Below, in pieces: positions 29,443 to 38,642 of a DNA stretch of 64,000 nucleotides. The translations under genes and the position numbers were made by a program. The notes under the pieces are model-generated. The model made no database searches. It saw only the letters and a list, made by a program, of their open reading frames with translations, and was not told the DNA's origin. Within the stretch, counting starts at the first letter, position 1. Each line of letters opens with the position of its first letter. Origin of the DNA: Aneurinibacillus sp. REN35 (lineage in GTDB: Bacteria > Bacillota > Bacilli > Aneurinibacillales > Aneurinibacillaceae); NCBI RefSeq assembly GCF_041379945.2, contig NZ_JBFTXJ020000009.1, positions 62,001-126,000 on the forward strand, read 5' to 3'.

Positions 29443-31464
29443 TTGGAAATCAAACGGGAGGACCAGTTCATTCGTTGGCTGCGTATCGCAGGCAAAGCGA
29501 TGCGCTGGCTGCTCATTACACTGGTTATTATTACGGCATTGTCTATATTATTCGTTCTCTATCTCCGTTCCCAGCCGCTGCCCAAAACGGATATTAACGA
29601 AACAACAACGATATACGGTGCAGATAATACCGTCATCGCTGCGCTCTATAAAGGGGAGAATCGTGTCTTCCTTCCGCTTGCGCAAATCCCTGAATTTGTG
29701 CAGCAGGCATCCATCGCCATCGAGGATCGGAAGTTCTATGATCATCCCGGCTTTGATCTCAAGCGCATCGCAGGGGCTGCACTCACCGATCTGCGCCATA
29801 TGGCAAAAGTGGAAGGGGCAAGCACCATAACAATGCAGCTCGCCCGCAACCTCTACTTAAGCCATGACAAGACCTGGGCGCGCAAATATAAAGAAGCGCT
29901 GCTCACGATCCAGCTTGAGCTTAATTACACAAAGCCTGAGCTGCTTGAATTGTATCTGAACCAGATTTATTACGGACATGCCGCATACGGCATTCAGGCA
30001 GCCGCCAAGACGTATTTTGATAAAAACACAGGCGATTTGACACTTGCTGAGGCCAGCATGCTTGCAGGCATTCCAAAGGGACCGCGCTTCTTCTCCCCAT
30101 TCATTGATATGAAAGCGGCGAAAGAGCGGCAGCGCATTGTGCTAAATACGATGGTAGCGGAGCAATACATCACAAAGCAGCAGGCGGATGAAGCATTCGC
30201 CGCGCCTCTCAAGCTTACTTCCCTGCATAATAAGGGCAAGGCCACCGCACCGTACTTCCGCGATTACGTCGTGAAGCTGGCAAAGGACAAATACGGACTC
30301 GACGAAGAAACGATTGAACACGGCGGCCTCAAAATCTATACGACACTTGATCCGCTCATGCAGCAAAAAGCCGAAGCTTCTGTACAGAAATATCTACCGA
30401 AAGACCGGAATCTGCAGGTTGCGCTCGTCGCCATTGAACCGCAGACCGGCTATATCCGTGCGATGGTAGGCGGACGAGACTATACAAAAAGCCAGTTCAA
30501 CCGGGCTACTGCCCGTCGCCAGCCCGGTTCTGCATTAAAGCCGGCGCTCTATCTCGCTGCCCTTGAAAACGGGTTTACCCCGCTTACGAAAATCAAAAGC
30601 GAGCCCACCGTATTCACACTCGGAAATGATGCGACATACATTCCTAAAAATTACGGTGACCAATATGCACATGACTACATCTCTATGGGGGAAGCCATTG
30701 CCCGCTCCGATAATATCTATGCCGTCCAAACCCACATGACCATCGGGCCAGACAAGCTGCCCACAATGGCCAAGCGCTTAGGGATTGATTCACCACTGCA
30801 GCCGCTCCCATCGCTTGCGCTCGGCAGCAACCCTGTCATGCCGATGGAAGTCGCGCGGATGTTCGCTACCATTGCTAACCAAGGTCAAAGAGCCGATGTG
30901 CTTGCAATTACTCGGATTGTGGATCGGGAAGGACGAACCCTAATCGAGAATGTACCACAGACACAGCAGGTAGTGAGTCAGGAAAATGCCTTTCTGCTGA
31001 CACATATGATGGGAAAAGTATTTGAGCCGGGCGGAACCGGACAGCGGGTGCGCTCGCAGCTCCATCGTCCCGTCGCCGGAAAAACCGGAACGACTGATTT
31101 CGACGCGTGGTTGGGCGGATTTACACCACAGTTAGCTTCTGCCGTATGGGTTGGATATGATGACAATAGCAAGATCGACAGCTTCGCAGATGCGCGTCAG
31201 GCCGCTCCGATCTGGGCCGATTTCATGGAGCAATCGCTTACCGGAAAACCGGCTGCTATCTTTCCTGTACCGCCTGGGGTTGTACCGATCTATGTCGATA
31301 CAGCTACAGATAAGCTGGCAAGCCAGGATTCAAAAAAGCAGGAACTGATGTACTTCATTCCGGGAACCGAACCGAAAGAGTACTATCAAGCGCCCAAGGC
31401 GCCGCCAAAGGAAGAGCCGAAGAAACAAGAATCCTTCTGGGATAAAATGAAATTCTGGAATTGA
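29443..31464 (+). CDS. pbpG: Class A penicillin-binding protein (PbpG/PBP2d-like)
   Basis: 673 residues from a TTG that follows GGGAGG. It is a bifunctional peptidoglycan synthase with one N-terminal transmembrane helix (about 22-44). The GT51 glycosyltransferase domain (about 60-240) has EDRKFYDHPG with the catalytic Glu, STITMQLARNLYL and RKYKEALLTIQLE. The transpeptidase domain has S-A-L-K near 361, SDN near 421 and KTGTT near 545. The tail is rich in Pro, Lys and Glu. The neighbouring ywhD matches the B. subtilis pbpG(ywhE)-ywhD order, which supports the name; B. subtilis PbpG works in spore wall synthesis. Confidence 0.88.
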   Translation: MEIKREDQFIRWLRIAGKAMRWLLITLVIITALSILFVLYLRSQPLPKTDINETTTIYGADNTVIAALYKGENRVFLPLAQIPEFVQQASIAIEDRKFYDHPGFDLKRIAGAALTDLRHMAKVEGASTITMQLARNLYLSHDKTWARKYKEALLTIQLELNYTKPELLELYLNQIYYGHAAYGIQAAAKTYFDKNTGDLTLAEASMLAGIPKGPRFFSPFIDMKAAKERQRIVLNTMVAEQYITKQQADEAFAAPLKLTSLHNKGKATAPYFRDYVVKLAKDKYGLDEETIEHGGLKIYTTLDPLMQQKAEASVQKYLPKDRNLQVALVAIEPQTGYIRAMVGGRDYTKSQFNRATARRQPGSALKPALYLAALENGFTPLTKIKSEPTVFTLGNDATYIPKNYGDQYAHDYISMGEAIARSDNIYAVQTHMTIGPDKLPTMAKRLGIDSPLQPLPSLALGSNPVMPMEVARMFATIANQGQRADVLAITRIVDREGRTLIENVPQTQQVVSQENAFLLTHMMGKVFEPGGTGQRVRSQLHRPVAGKTGTTDFDAWLGGFTPQLASAVWVGYDDNSKIDSFADARQAAPIWADFMEQSLTGKPAAIFPVPPGVVPIYVDTATDKLASQDSKKQELMYFIPGTEPKEYYQAPKAPPKEEPKKQESFWDKMKFWN

Positions 31465-31510
31465 AAAAAGGGAAGCAGAGCGTGTTCCTTGACGCTCGCT
31501 TCCCTTTTTT
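31465..31510 (+). terminator. Terminator of the PBP gene
   Basis: AAAAAAGGGAAGC pairs with GCTTCCCTTTTTT, with an inner AGCG/CGCT pairing, immediately after the stop codon. The symmetric A and T runs mean it could also work for ywhD on the other strand. Confidence 0.85.
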
Positions 31511-31613
31511 ACGTGTCCTAGTAATCGATGTGTATGGTACACCCTTACATTCTATCCTAGTCACAATGCTGCAATCAATTATTGACAAAAAATTTCACAT
31601 TCCGTTCAATTTT

Positions 31614-32111
31614 TTATGCCAATTTTGCCTTTAATTCTTCTGGAGAATTGTTCCACATCTGCGGATTGTGACTCTCCAGCAATTCACGAAGGTTCTGTTT
31701 CTCTTTTTCGCTCATTCCTTCAAGTATAAAGCGACGTTTCATCGCATAATCCATCTTATTCACATGGTCGGCGAGAATTTTCCAACCGCGGCGAGCTTCT
31801 CTGTCAACAAGCATCTCGCAGGCCGTTACGCCCGCGTAGTATGCTCCGTTCTCCCCAATATCGTTGGCTACCCATACGAGCCAATAACGCTTGCCATTTG
31901 GTACATCTTCCTTGTTCATAGAGAACTTGATGCCTTTTTCCACAGCACTTTTCGCATGCAGCGCCCCAACATCAATTACAGCTTCTTCCTCACTCACGAT
32001 AATGGACGATACATTGCCCAAATCAATCATACCCGCGCCATAGCCGCCATGTACCTGATTTTTATTGCTGATAATATTAAAGCCACCTTGCTTACCTTTA
32101 AACAAGTCCAT
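31614..32111 (-). CDS. ywhD: YwhD family protein
   Basis: 165 residues, close to the usual YwhD length. Function unknown; the family is confined to Bacillota. The start MDLFKGKQGGFNIISNKNQ and the GGYGAGMIDLGNVSS and YWLVWVAND segments are characteristic. It lies 20 bp downstream of ywfO and convergent with the PBP gene, whose B. subtilis counterpart is also a ywhD neighbour. AGGAGG lies upstream of the ATG at 32111. Confidence 0.9.
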   Translation of the reverse strand: MDLFKGKQGGFNIISNKNQVHGGYGAGMIDLGNVSSIIVSEEEAVIDVGALHAKSAVEKGIKFSMNKEDVPNGKRYWLVWVANDIGENGAYYAGVTACEMLVDREARRGWKILADHVNKMDYAMKRRFILEGMSEKEKQNLRELLESHNPQMWNNSPEELKAKLA

Positions 32112-32131
32112 ACTAATTGAAGCCTCCTCGC

Positions 32132-33433
32132 TTATTGCTGAACGCGCAACCGCCGTTTGATCTCTGCTACAATCTTCGGATCACGCGTACCGTCTTCAAG
32201 AAAATCAAGCGGATAATACAGTTTGTGATCATACCGCCGCTTGCCAGATATCGATTCCACAATCACGGAGCACTTGGACAACTCCTCAAGACTGCCGTCC
32301 GGCATCAATAGATAAATCGGCGTCCGATCTCCATCTTCACCGCTTCGATAAACATCATACGGCAAATCGGAAGGAGAATCCACTCCGAGATAGTATTCAG
32401 GGGTTATGCCTACGGCACGAAATAATTCATCAATGCCCTGCTTCCATTCTGTACTGCCGACCTTCTCTCCATACTCCACATACTTAAACAGCCTGCGGTT
32501 CATAAACCGCTGCGATAAATCCCGCAGAATCTCATCCTGCTCCTTACCCCATTCGTTCATATAAAACATGACCGTCGACTCATCAAGCGCAAGGTATTGT
32601 TCAAGCGTAATTGTCTCCTCGAACAGCGGAATAAAGTGTACAGGCCGCCACGTAAATGCATACCCGTGCTGATACAAATCACGCGCGCGCTCAAAAATCT
32701 TGCGCAGAATAACTTCTGCGCTTCGTGTCACCCGATGAAAATATACCTGCCAGTACATCTGATAACGTGCTACGATATAATCTTCCACCGCATGCATGCC
32801 CGTAGACTTCACAACGATCTTATCATGATGAGGGCGCAGCACACGCAGAATACGCTCCATATCAAAAGAGCCGTAGTTCGTTCCCGTATAGTAGGTGTCA
32901 CGCAGCAGGTAATCCATACGATCGGCATCAATTTGGCTTGAGATGAGGCTTGTTACCATCGGATTCTCATATGTCTTCCCGATAACCGCCGCAACCTTGC
33001 GCGGAAAGTCATCCGAAATACTCCGCAAAATCCTATTTACCTGCGTGTCGCCTTCGATAATGCGCTGCGTCCAATATTCATGGTCAGTATGGAATACCTT
33101 CTCAAAGGAGTGAGAATACGGTCCATGCCCAATATCATGAAGCAAGGCGGCACTTAAGCATAACAGCCGCTCTTCTTCAGAAAAGGAGAAGGAAATACGA
33201 CGGTTAAACTGAGCAAGTAGTCTACGCATGATCTCATACACACCAAGACTATGATTAAACCGGCTATGCTCTGCCCCATGGAACGTTACGTAAGAAGTAC
33301 CTAGCTGGCGTATGCGCCGCAGACGCTGGAATTCACTTGCGCCAATCAGCTCCCAGATCAATTCATCCCGCACATGAATATAGCGATGTACCGGGTCCTT
33401 AAATACCTTCTCTTCCGTTAAACGTTCCGCCAT
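32132..33433 (-). CDS. ywfO: HD-domain phosphohydrolase YwfO
   Basis: 433 residues, the length of B. subtilis YwfO. It is an HD-superfamily metal-dependent phosphohydrolase related to dNTP triphosphohydrolases. The metal site is seen in HSRFNHSLGVYE (first His), ALLHDIGHGPYSHSFE (HD pair) and DADRMDYLLRD. The physiological substrate is unsettled. It begins 15 bp after the pseudouridine synthase gene, so spo0M, the synthase, ywfO and ywhD form a close minus-strand run. Confidence 0.92.
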   Translation of the reverse strand: MAERLTEEKVFKDPVHRYIHVRDELIWELIGASEFQRLRRIRQLGTSYVTFHGAEHSRFNHSLGVYEIMRRLLAQFNRRISFSFSEEERLLCLSAALLHDIGHGPYSHSFEKVFHTDHEYWTQRIIEGDTQVNRILRSISDDFPRKVAAVIGKTYENPMVTSLISSQIDADRMDYLLRDTYYTGTNYGSFDMERILRVLRPHHDKIVVKSTGMHAVEDYIVARYQMYWQVYFHRVTRSAEVILRKIFERARDLYQHGYAFTWRPVHFIPLFEETITLEQYLALDESTVMFYMNEWGKEQDEILRDLSQRFMNRRLFKYVEYGEKVGSTEWKQGIDELFRAVGITPEYYLGVDSPSDLPYDVYRSGEDGDRTPIYLLMPDGSLEELSKCSVIVESISGKRRYDHKLYYPLDFLEDGTRDPKIVAEIKRRLRVQQ

Positions 33434-33448
33434 CTACATCCCTCCTGC

Positions 33449-34396
33449 CTACGCTTGACGTAGTCGCTTCATCAATCCTTCCATCTCTTCCGGCAGCGGT
33501 GCCTCAACACACTGCCTCTCCCCTGTCACCGGATGATCAAATGCAAGAGAGGCAGCATGCAGCGCCTGTCTGCGCATGCCCACCACCCTGCCTCCTCCAT
33601 ACAGTGTATCTCCCATCAGGGGATGCCCGATATGACTGAAATGCACACGAATCTGATGCGTCCTTCCGGTCTCAAGCTCTATCTCCACAAGGGCGGCGCC
33701 TCCCTCTAGCATGCCCGGTACAGTTGGAAAACACTGAAGCACCTTATAATGGGTAACCGCGATATCCCCCTCGGAATGTACGCGGCGTCTTGTTGGATGG
33801 CGCACATCTCTAGCAATCGGTTCATTGATCGTACCACTCTCGCCTACAGCTCCTGGGCAGCCCTCTACAACCGCAAGATATGTGCGGCGAATCGTATGCT
33901 CACGAAGCTGCTTATCAAGCAGTTGGTGAATGAACGAATTACCAGCAATCAACACAGCACCGCTTGTATCCTTATCAAGACGATGTACGGGCCGTACCGC
34001 ACGGGGTCTCCCCTGCTCCTTCCAATAATAAGCGATTCCATGAGCAAGCGTATGATTCTGTCCTTCCTTCACCGGATGTACGGCAAGACCCGCCGGTTTA
34101 TTCACGACAAGTACCGCGTCATCCTCATACAATACAGAGAGCGCCATCGCCACGGGTGTAAGCGTAGTTTCTGGTGCGTCGGCAAGTAACACCCGAATCT
34201 GATCGCCCTCTTTTATTTTTTTCTTAAGAAATGTTTTTTTGCGATTCACAAACAAACCACTCTTTCGAGTCAGACGCTGCATCATACGACCAGATATCGA
34301 TAGCCGTTCCTTCAACAACGACTCTACGGTTGTTCCATGATCATCTGCCCCGGCTGTATATTCCAGCCACTTTCCATCTATCTTCCATGATGTCAT
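33449..34396 (-). CDS. RluA-family pseudouridine synthase
   Basis: 315 residues. An N-terminal S4-like RNA-binding segment (about 20-80, LLKERLSISGRMMQRLTRKSG) precedes the catalytic domain. The catalytic Asp is in VHRLDKDTSGAVL near residue 140; GRTHQIRVHFSHIGHPLMGDTLYGG is also conserved. It converts specific uridines of rRNA or tRNA to pseudouridine; which sites is not clear, so no symbol is given. Its ribosome binding site AGGTGA is the end of spo0M, 4 bp away, so translation is coupled. Confidence 0.93.
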   Translation of the reverse strand: MTSWKIDGKWLEYTAGADDHGTTVESLLKERLSISGRMMQRLTRKSGLFVNRKKTFLKKKIKEGDQIRVLLADAPETTLTPVAMALSVLYEDDAVLVVNKPAGLAVHPVKEGQNHTLAHGIAYYWKEQGRPRAVRPVHRLDKDTSGAVLIAGNSFIHQLLDKQLREHTIRRTYLAVVEGCPGAVGESGTINEPIARDVRHPTRRRVHSEGDIAVTHYKVLQCFPTVPGMLEGGAALVEIELETGRTHQIRVHFSHIGHPLMGDTLYGGGRVVGMRRQALHAASLAFDHPVTGERQCVEAPLPEEMEGLMKRLRQA

Positions 34397-34400
34397 GATT

Positions 34401-35171
34401 TCACCTGCGTCGATTCAGCGCCTGGCGAATTCTCATCTCCAGCTCGCCCGGAACGACACCCCGCTTGCGATCAACGCTAAAGCGCACATATTGTTCATCT
34501 AAATCCAGCATCTCTTCAAAAATACCGCGTAAGCTCGCAGCGCGGCGATCGACCTGCATAAGCACATCCGCACCTTCTGGATGCACATCGAATATTAACT
34601 CAATCTCATCAAGCTCGCTGCGAAACTGTCCCGTCGGCTTAAACTCAAACTCCTGCACAAACGGCACCATCCGATGAATATGCTTCTTATATTCGCACGT
34701 TCCGCTTTCATACGAGTGACGGAATCCCATGCTCTCAACTTCAGCCAACAGCTGATCGACCAACGGATCGGGCAGCACCGTCACAATATCAGTATCTTTC
34801 GGGTCTACAGCCATCTCAATATCAAGCCCCGTACTCAAGTATACTTTCTGACGCCCAAATGAGATCGGGGAATGATACGGGACACGCAGTTGAAACGGAA
34901 GCACTTTTTTCTCACCCGGCTTAATTAACAGCGTATCAGCCACTCGGTAGGAAGCCAGCACCTCTTTATGCTTTGTCTTCGTATCGTTCGTCTCTTTATA
35001 GTATTCGGTATATAGATACATATAAATCTGCGAAATAGACTGCTCTACATTTCCACCTTCAATATGTACCTCTCCACTTAGCTCACCGCCGGGATATACT
35101 CTCGATTCAGCCAAACGAGCATCCACTTTCGCGGCCCCAATTCCAAAACTGGCAAGAAATTTATTTAGCAT
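34401..35171 (-). CDS. spo0M: Sporulation-control protein Spo0M
   Basis: 256 residues from ATG at 35171 (an adjacent in-frame GTG at 35174 is possible). Spo0M has an arrestin-like fold and affects the start of sporulation and cell division in B. subtilis. The opening LNKFLASFGIGAAKVDA, the YPGGELSGEVHIEGG strand and the VPYHSPISFGRQKVYL segment are characteristic. A sigma-H-type promoter lies about 80-105 bp upstream; B. subtilis spo0M is known to be sigma-H dependent. It heads the run to ywhD. Confidence 0.93.
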   Translation of the reverse strand: MLNKFLASFGIGAAKVDARLAESRVYPGGELSGEVHIEGGNVEQSISQIYMYLYTEYYKETNDTKTKHKEVLASYRVADTLLIKPGEKKVLPFQLRVPYHSPISFGRQKVYLSTGLDIEMAVDPKDTDIVTVLPDPLVDQLLAEVESMGFRHSYESGTCEYKKHIHRMVPFVQEFEFKPTGQFRSELDEIELIFDVHPEGADVLMQVDRRAASLRGIFEEMLDLDEQYVRFSVDRKRGVVPGELEMRIRQALNRRR

Positions 35172-35248
35172 CACGCTTCATCCTCTCTCGAATGGTATCA
35201 GTATCGGTATATACGAAATCCGTTATGGAAAAGATTCATAAGAATACT

Positions 35249-35276
35249 ATTCTGTGTCCTGCATGTTTTCTCCTCT
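35249..35276 (-). promoter_or_regulatory. Predicted sigma-H promoter of spo0M
   Basis: Minus strand AGAGGAGAAA and ACAGAATAG place AGGA and GAAT 22 bases apart, one more than in the spo0F copy of this window. The position, in the divergent gap before spo0M, fits its known sigma-H dependence. Confidence 0.5.
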
Positions 35277-35349
35277 CTCTACCCTCTTTTGACGCCGCTG
35301 CTTCTACGTTTTACAATGGATGCATACGAGACAAATTGGAGGAATGAAT

Positions 35350-35766
35350 ATGTACCAGCACATTCTACTTGCTTATGATGGCTCCGAACACGCCAAGCGC
35401 GCAGCCGAGAAGGCAGCCATACTTGCTGCTGAAACACACGCACAGGTTACCATAGTTACCGCATATCCGAAGTCACCCTCCCACATCCTTGGTGCCAAAC
35501 CGGTTACTGAGGAAGAGATGGAAACCTACTGGGAAGAAAAAGCGGTAGAGATTGCCGATTTATTTCTTACGCGCGGTATTTCTTTCAGCAAGGTTGTACG
35601 AGCAGAAGAACCAAAGAGTTTGATTCTTGATATCGCTGAGGAAATAGGAGCAGACGTCATCGTTCTCGGCTCACGCGGACTTTCTAATTATGCACGTCTT
35701 ATGATCGGCGGCGTCAGTCAAGCGATCGTTCAGCATGCCGACTGTGATGTCCTGGTGGTAAAATAA
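35350..35766 (+). CDS. Universal stress protein (UspA family)
   Basis: 138 residues. The ATG at 35350 (MYQHILLAYDGSEHA) follows TTGGAGG at seven bases; the frame continues upstream without a ribosome binding site. The Usp fold has the Asp-containing first strand and an ATP-loop-like GSRGLSNYARLMIGGVS. The last part has GGVS where ATP-binding members usually have GS, so nucleotide binding is not certain. It is divergent from spo0M and followed by a 44-residue gene 78 bp downstream. Confidence 0.9.
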   Translation: MYQHILLAYDGSEHAKRAAEKAAILAAETHAQVTIVTAYPKSPSHILGAKPVTEEEMETYWEEKAVEIADLFLTRGISFSKVVRAEEPKSLILDIAEEIGADVIVLGSRGLSNYARLMIGGVSQAIVQHADCDVLVVK

Positions 35767-35844
35767 GGAGGTTTCACCCTCCCTCTCTCCGTGGAAAGTA
35801 TCTAGTAACAACAACACGCTACCATGAAAAAGGAGAGATCAGAA

Positions 35845-35979
35845 ATGAGTGCAAAACTGGAAACACTAATCGAAAACTTAAACACACTGTCCGATGAACA
35901 AGAAAGAAAGCACCAGGCGATGCATCTTCTCGTAGCCGCTATTATGGAACAGCCAGCGGAACAGCCTGTGCAGCAGTAA
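35845..35979 (+). CDS. Small hypothetical protein (44 aa)
   Basis: A short frame starting MSAKLETLIENLNTLSDEQ and ending with a Gln/Pro-rich tail. AAAGGAGAGATCAGAA gives it a strong ribosome binding site. It is a predicted amphipathic helix with no cysteine and no membrane segment. It sits between the universal stress gene and its terminator, so it is probably co-transcribed with it. I do not recognise the family. An upstream in-frame ATG at 35824 exists but overlaps the ribosome binding site. Confidence 0.6.
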   Translation: MSAKLETLIENLNTLSDEQERKHQAMHLLVAAIMEQPAEQPVQQ

Positions 35980-36065
35980 CTGCAAACAGAAAATGATCCA
36001 ATATTCATCTGCGTCTTTTTATGAACATATATGCTTTTTTACTTTTACACATAGTACCGGATAGA

Positions 36066-36099
36066 AAGGCCAACACTCTGTCATTTCGTGTTGGTCTTT
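36066..36099 (+). terminator. Terminator after the universal stress gene and small ORF
   Basis: CCAACAC / GTGTTGG stem with an 11-base loop, extended by AAAG / CTTT, followed by a short T run. It lies about 85 bases beyond the 44-aa gene. Confidence 0.6.
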
Positions 36100-36151
36100 A
36101 TCGTATGCAGCATACATAAAAAAACAACATCATATGGAAAGGAGGGAGCGA

Positions 36152-37999
36152 ATGGGCGAAGCGGCACAATCCTCCCCGATCTCTCTGCTTATCGTTATCT
36201 CTGTAGCTTTTCTGGTTCCGATTCTCCTGCAGCGCCTGCGTTGGACGATGGTGCCTGTCGTCGTGGCAGAAATCCTTGCAGGTATGCTGATTGGAAAAAG
36301 CGGCCTGAATCTTGTTCAGGAAGACAGTTGGCTATCCATTCTTTCACTGTTGGGTCTTATTTTTCTTATGTTTTTAAGCGGGTTAGAGATCGATTTTGAT
36401 AATTTTTCACTGAAGGGAAAAGGAGGCGCTAACCCTTTTCTTATTGCAACGATTGCTTTTTTATTCGTGTTTGGTGCCTCCTTCCTTGTCTCATTGGGTC
36501 TGACAGGAGCCGGCATTATTGATCAGACATTTTTTATGACGCTGATTATTTCAACGATTTCACTTGGTGTGGTCGTACCTGTGCTTAAAGAGCGGCGAAT
36601 CATGGAGACGCCGTTTGGACAGACCATCCTGCTGATTGCGGTAATCTCTGATTTCGTTACAATGATTCTGCTTGCAGTATTCGTATCGCTGCAGTCAGAG
36701 AATTCAACACAGTCCCTGCTTTTGCTTGCGCTTTTTGCAATCGCATTCGTGCTCTATCGGATTATTCGAAGATTCCGCTGGGCGCCCATGCTTGAGAAGC
36801 TATCAACCGGGACGGTACAGATCGGGACACGCGGCGTATTCCTGCTTATCATTCTATTCGTTGCTTTAGCGGAGAATATGGGGGCAGAGAATATCATAGG
36901 CGCGTTCCTTGCTGGTGTCATTGTATCCATGCTGGCACCACGCAAAGAGTTCGTCCATCAATTAGACGCGTTTGGATATGGGTTTTTGATTCCGATTTTT
37001 TTCGTTATGGTCGGAGCCAAACTGGATTTGTGGGCGCTTGTTCAAAACCCGAAAGTATATATCTTCATTCCACTGCTGCTGGTAGCATTGTATGTCTCTA
37101 AGGTGATCCCGCTCTTGATCCTGCGTAAATGGTTCAACTGGAAAGAAACCCTTGGTGCAGGTATGTTGCTCACCTCCACCTTAAGTCTCGTCATTGCGGC
37201 TGCAGCACTGGCATTGGAGAAGAAGATGATCGATCAATCGCTCCATGATGGACTGATTCTTGTTGCCATCCTCTCCTGCTTCATCTCTCCTGTTGCCTTT
37301 AATCGGCTCGTACCGGTGAAGAAGCAGGCAGACACCGCCTCCGTAGGCATCATCGGACTGAATGTGATTACGATGCCAGTAGCATTAGAGGTGCAGAAAG
37401 CTGGATTTAATGTTGAGTTGTACACACAAAAGGAACAGATTAAGCAAAACAAAGAGATCATTGAAAGCAATCATATATTCTACAGCAAGTTCAAAACTGT
37501 AAAGCATGTACAGGACTTCTCTGTCCATACCTTAGGGCAGGAAAATTTTTTCGCACGGGATATTTTAGTTTTTACTTCAAGTGATGATGATACGAATATG
37601 CGGCTTGCTATGCATGCTAAGGAGTTGGGTGAGAAACAAATCATTGTGCGTATGGAGAATCCAGAGCGGCATCACGAAGTCCGCGAGAATGGATTCATTC
37701 TCTTCTCTACGCTTTTCTCGACCAGTACGCTGCTCAAGGCACAAATCGAAGCACCGCACGCTATCGAGCTTATTGCACGAACAGAGGATGCTATCCAGAC
37801 GCTTATGATGGGCAACCGCAAATATCACGGGATTGAACTAAAGCAGCTTCCTTTCCTTGGAGATGTATTGATCCTGCGGATTTATCGCGATGATGATTCC
37901 ATTATTCCACATGGAGACACACGCCTCCAGCTTGGAGATCAGCTATTGGTTACCGGATCACTCGAAGGGCTGTATTCATTAGAGACCGAGCTAGCCTAA
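36152..37999 (+). CDS. CPA2-family monovalent cation:proton antiporter with regulatory TrkA-type domains
   Basis: 615 residues. The ATG at 36152 (MGEAAQSSPIS) is preceded by GGAGGGAGCGA. About twelve transmembrane helices (to about residue 385) form a Na+/H+ exchanger-type domain, including the conserved GLEIDFDNF and the ENIIGAFLAGVI stretch. The cytoplasmic part has a Rossmann-like TrkA-N region (VGIIGLNVITMPVALEVQ, degenerate nucleotide loop) and a TrkA-C domain (GIELKQLPFLGDVLILRIYR). It probably exchanges K+ or Na+ for protons, under ligand control. It stands as a single gene with its own terminator. Confidence 0.9.
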   Translation: MGEAAQSSPISLLIVISVAFLVPILLQRLRWTMVPVVVAEILAGMLIGKSGLNLVQEDSWLSILSLLGLIFLMFLSGLEIDFDNFSLKGKGGANPFLIATIAFLFVFGASFLVSLGLTGAGIIDQTFFMTLIISTISLGVVVPVLKERRIMETPFGQTILLIAVISDFVTMILLAVFVSLQSENSTQSLLLLALFAIAFVLYRIIRRFRWAPMLEKLSTGTVQIGTRGVFLLIILFVALAENMGAENIIGAFLAGVIVSMLAPRKEFVHQLDAFGYGFLIPIFFVMVGAKLDLWALVQNPKVYIFIPLLLVALYVSKVIPLLILRKWFNWKETLGAGMLLTSTLSLVIAAAALALEKKMIDQSLHDGLILVAILSCFISPVAFNRLVPVKKQADTASVGIIGLNVITMPVALEVQKAGFNVELYTQKEQIKQNKEIIESNHIFYSKFKTVKHVQDFSVHTLGQENFFARDILVFTSSDDDTNMRLAMHAKELGEKQIIVRMENPERHHEVRENGFILFSTLFSTSTLLKAQIEAPHAIELIARTEDAIQTLMMGNRKYHGIELKQLPFLGDVLILRIYRDDDSIIPHGDTRLQLGDQLLVTGSLEGLYSLETELA

Positions 38000-38018
38000 C
38001 TTTTATGATGCAGATAAG

Positions 38019-38060
38019 CAGGCAGCACCGCTTGATAAAGCAGATGCTGCCTGTTTTTTA
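38019..38060 (+). terminator. Terminator of the antiporter gene
   Basis: CAGGCAGCA (38019-38027) pairs with TGCTGCCTG (38045-38053), followed by six T. It lies 20 bases after the stop codon. Confidence 0.85.
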
Positions 38061-38157
38061 CTACGTATATGCTCCTTTAGACCCTTTGTCCATGGAATAA
38101 TAATCCAAATATCATATTTTTGTTCAAAATAATTTCAATTTTTCGTCACATGTTGTA

Positions 38158-38166
38158 TGATATAAT
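38158..38166 (+). promoter_or_regulatory. Extended -10 promoter of the 98-aa membrane protein gene
   Basis: TGA-TATAAT lies about 100 bases before the gene, in an A/T-rich stretch. No clear -35 was found, in keeping with the extended -10 class. The leader of about 95 bases shows no riboswitch I recognise. Confidence 0.5.
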
Positions 38167-38267
38167 TAATAATTTACTTCTCACACCACACATAGCAATG
38201 GTCGCACTTTACTAGCAACAGGTTTGGAAGCGTTTTCTTCTACATGTGTAGAAAAGGAGGAAACAAT

Positions 38268-38564
38268 ATGGATTTACTGATTATCAACCTGGTATTTGCA
38301 AGTGTGGCACCTATTTTGTTCTGGCGTTTCGGTCAAAGGGCATTAGCAATGATGCAAACACCGTTTGTCGTCGCAATGTGGGCTCTCCTTCCGGAAATGC
38401 TGCCATTAAGCGCACCGAAGGCGGACTCAACCTTCATGTGGTGGGCCTTATTCTATTTCAACATGGCATTTGGTTATCTCGCTCTAGGAATGGTAGCCTT
38501 CCGTTGGGCAAGCCGATTCTGGGGAAGAGAAGAAGAGACGGAGAAGGAAAAAGGCATGATGTAA
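38268..38564 (+). CDS. Small membrane protein of unknown function (98 aa)
   Basis: 98 residues starting MDLLIINLVFASVAPILFW after an AAAAGGAGGAAACAAT ribosome binding site. It has two or three predicted membrane helices (about 2-18, 28-46 and 55-80) and a charged C-terminal tail (GREEETEKEKGMM). I do not recognise the family. It has its own promoter and a shared terminator with the convergent PAS-STAS gene. Confidence 0.75.
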   Translation: MDLLIINLVFASVAPILFWRFGQRALAMMQTPFVVAMWALLPEMLPLSAPKADSTFMWWALFYFNMAFGYLALGMVAFRWASRFWGREEETEKEKGMM

Positions 38565-38566
38565 GG

Positions 38567-38625
38567 CAAAAAAGCAGGCGTGTAAGCCAGTGGACGATCT
38601 CCACAGGCTTGCACGCCCTTCTTTA
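38567..38625. terminator. Bidirectional terminator between convergent genes
   Basis: A long stem, GGCGTGTAAGCC with AGTGGA paired to TCCAC and GGCTTGCACGCC, with A-rich sequence on the left and T-rich on the right. It sits between the genes ending at 38564 (plus) and 38643 (minus). Confidence 0.75.
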
Positions 38626-38642
38626 TTTCTGTAAAAGAAACT

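Noticed and set aside
38170-38267. A riboswitch in the leader of the 98-aa membrane protein gene.
   Set aside because: No stable conserved fold or terminator-antiterminator pair was seen.
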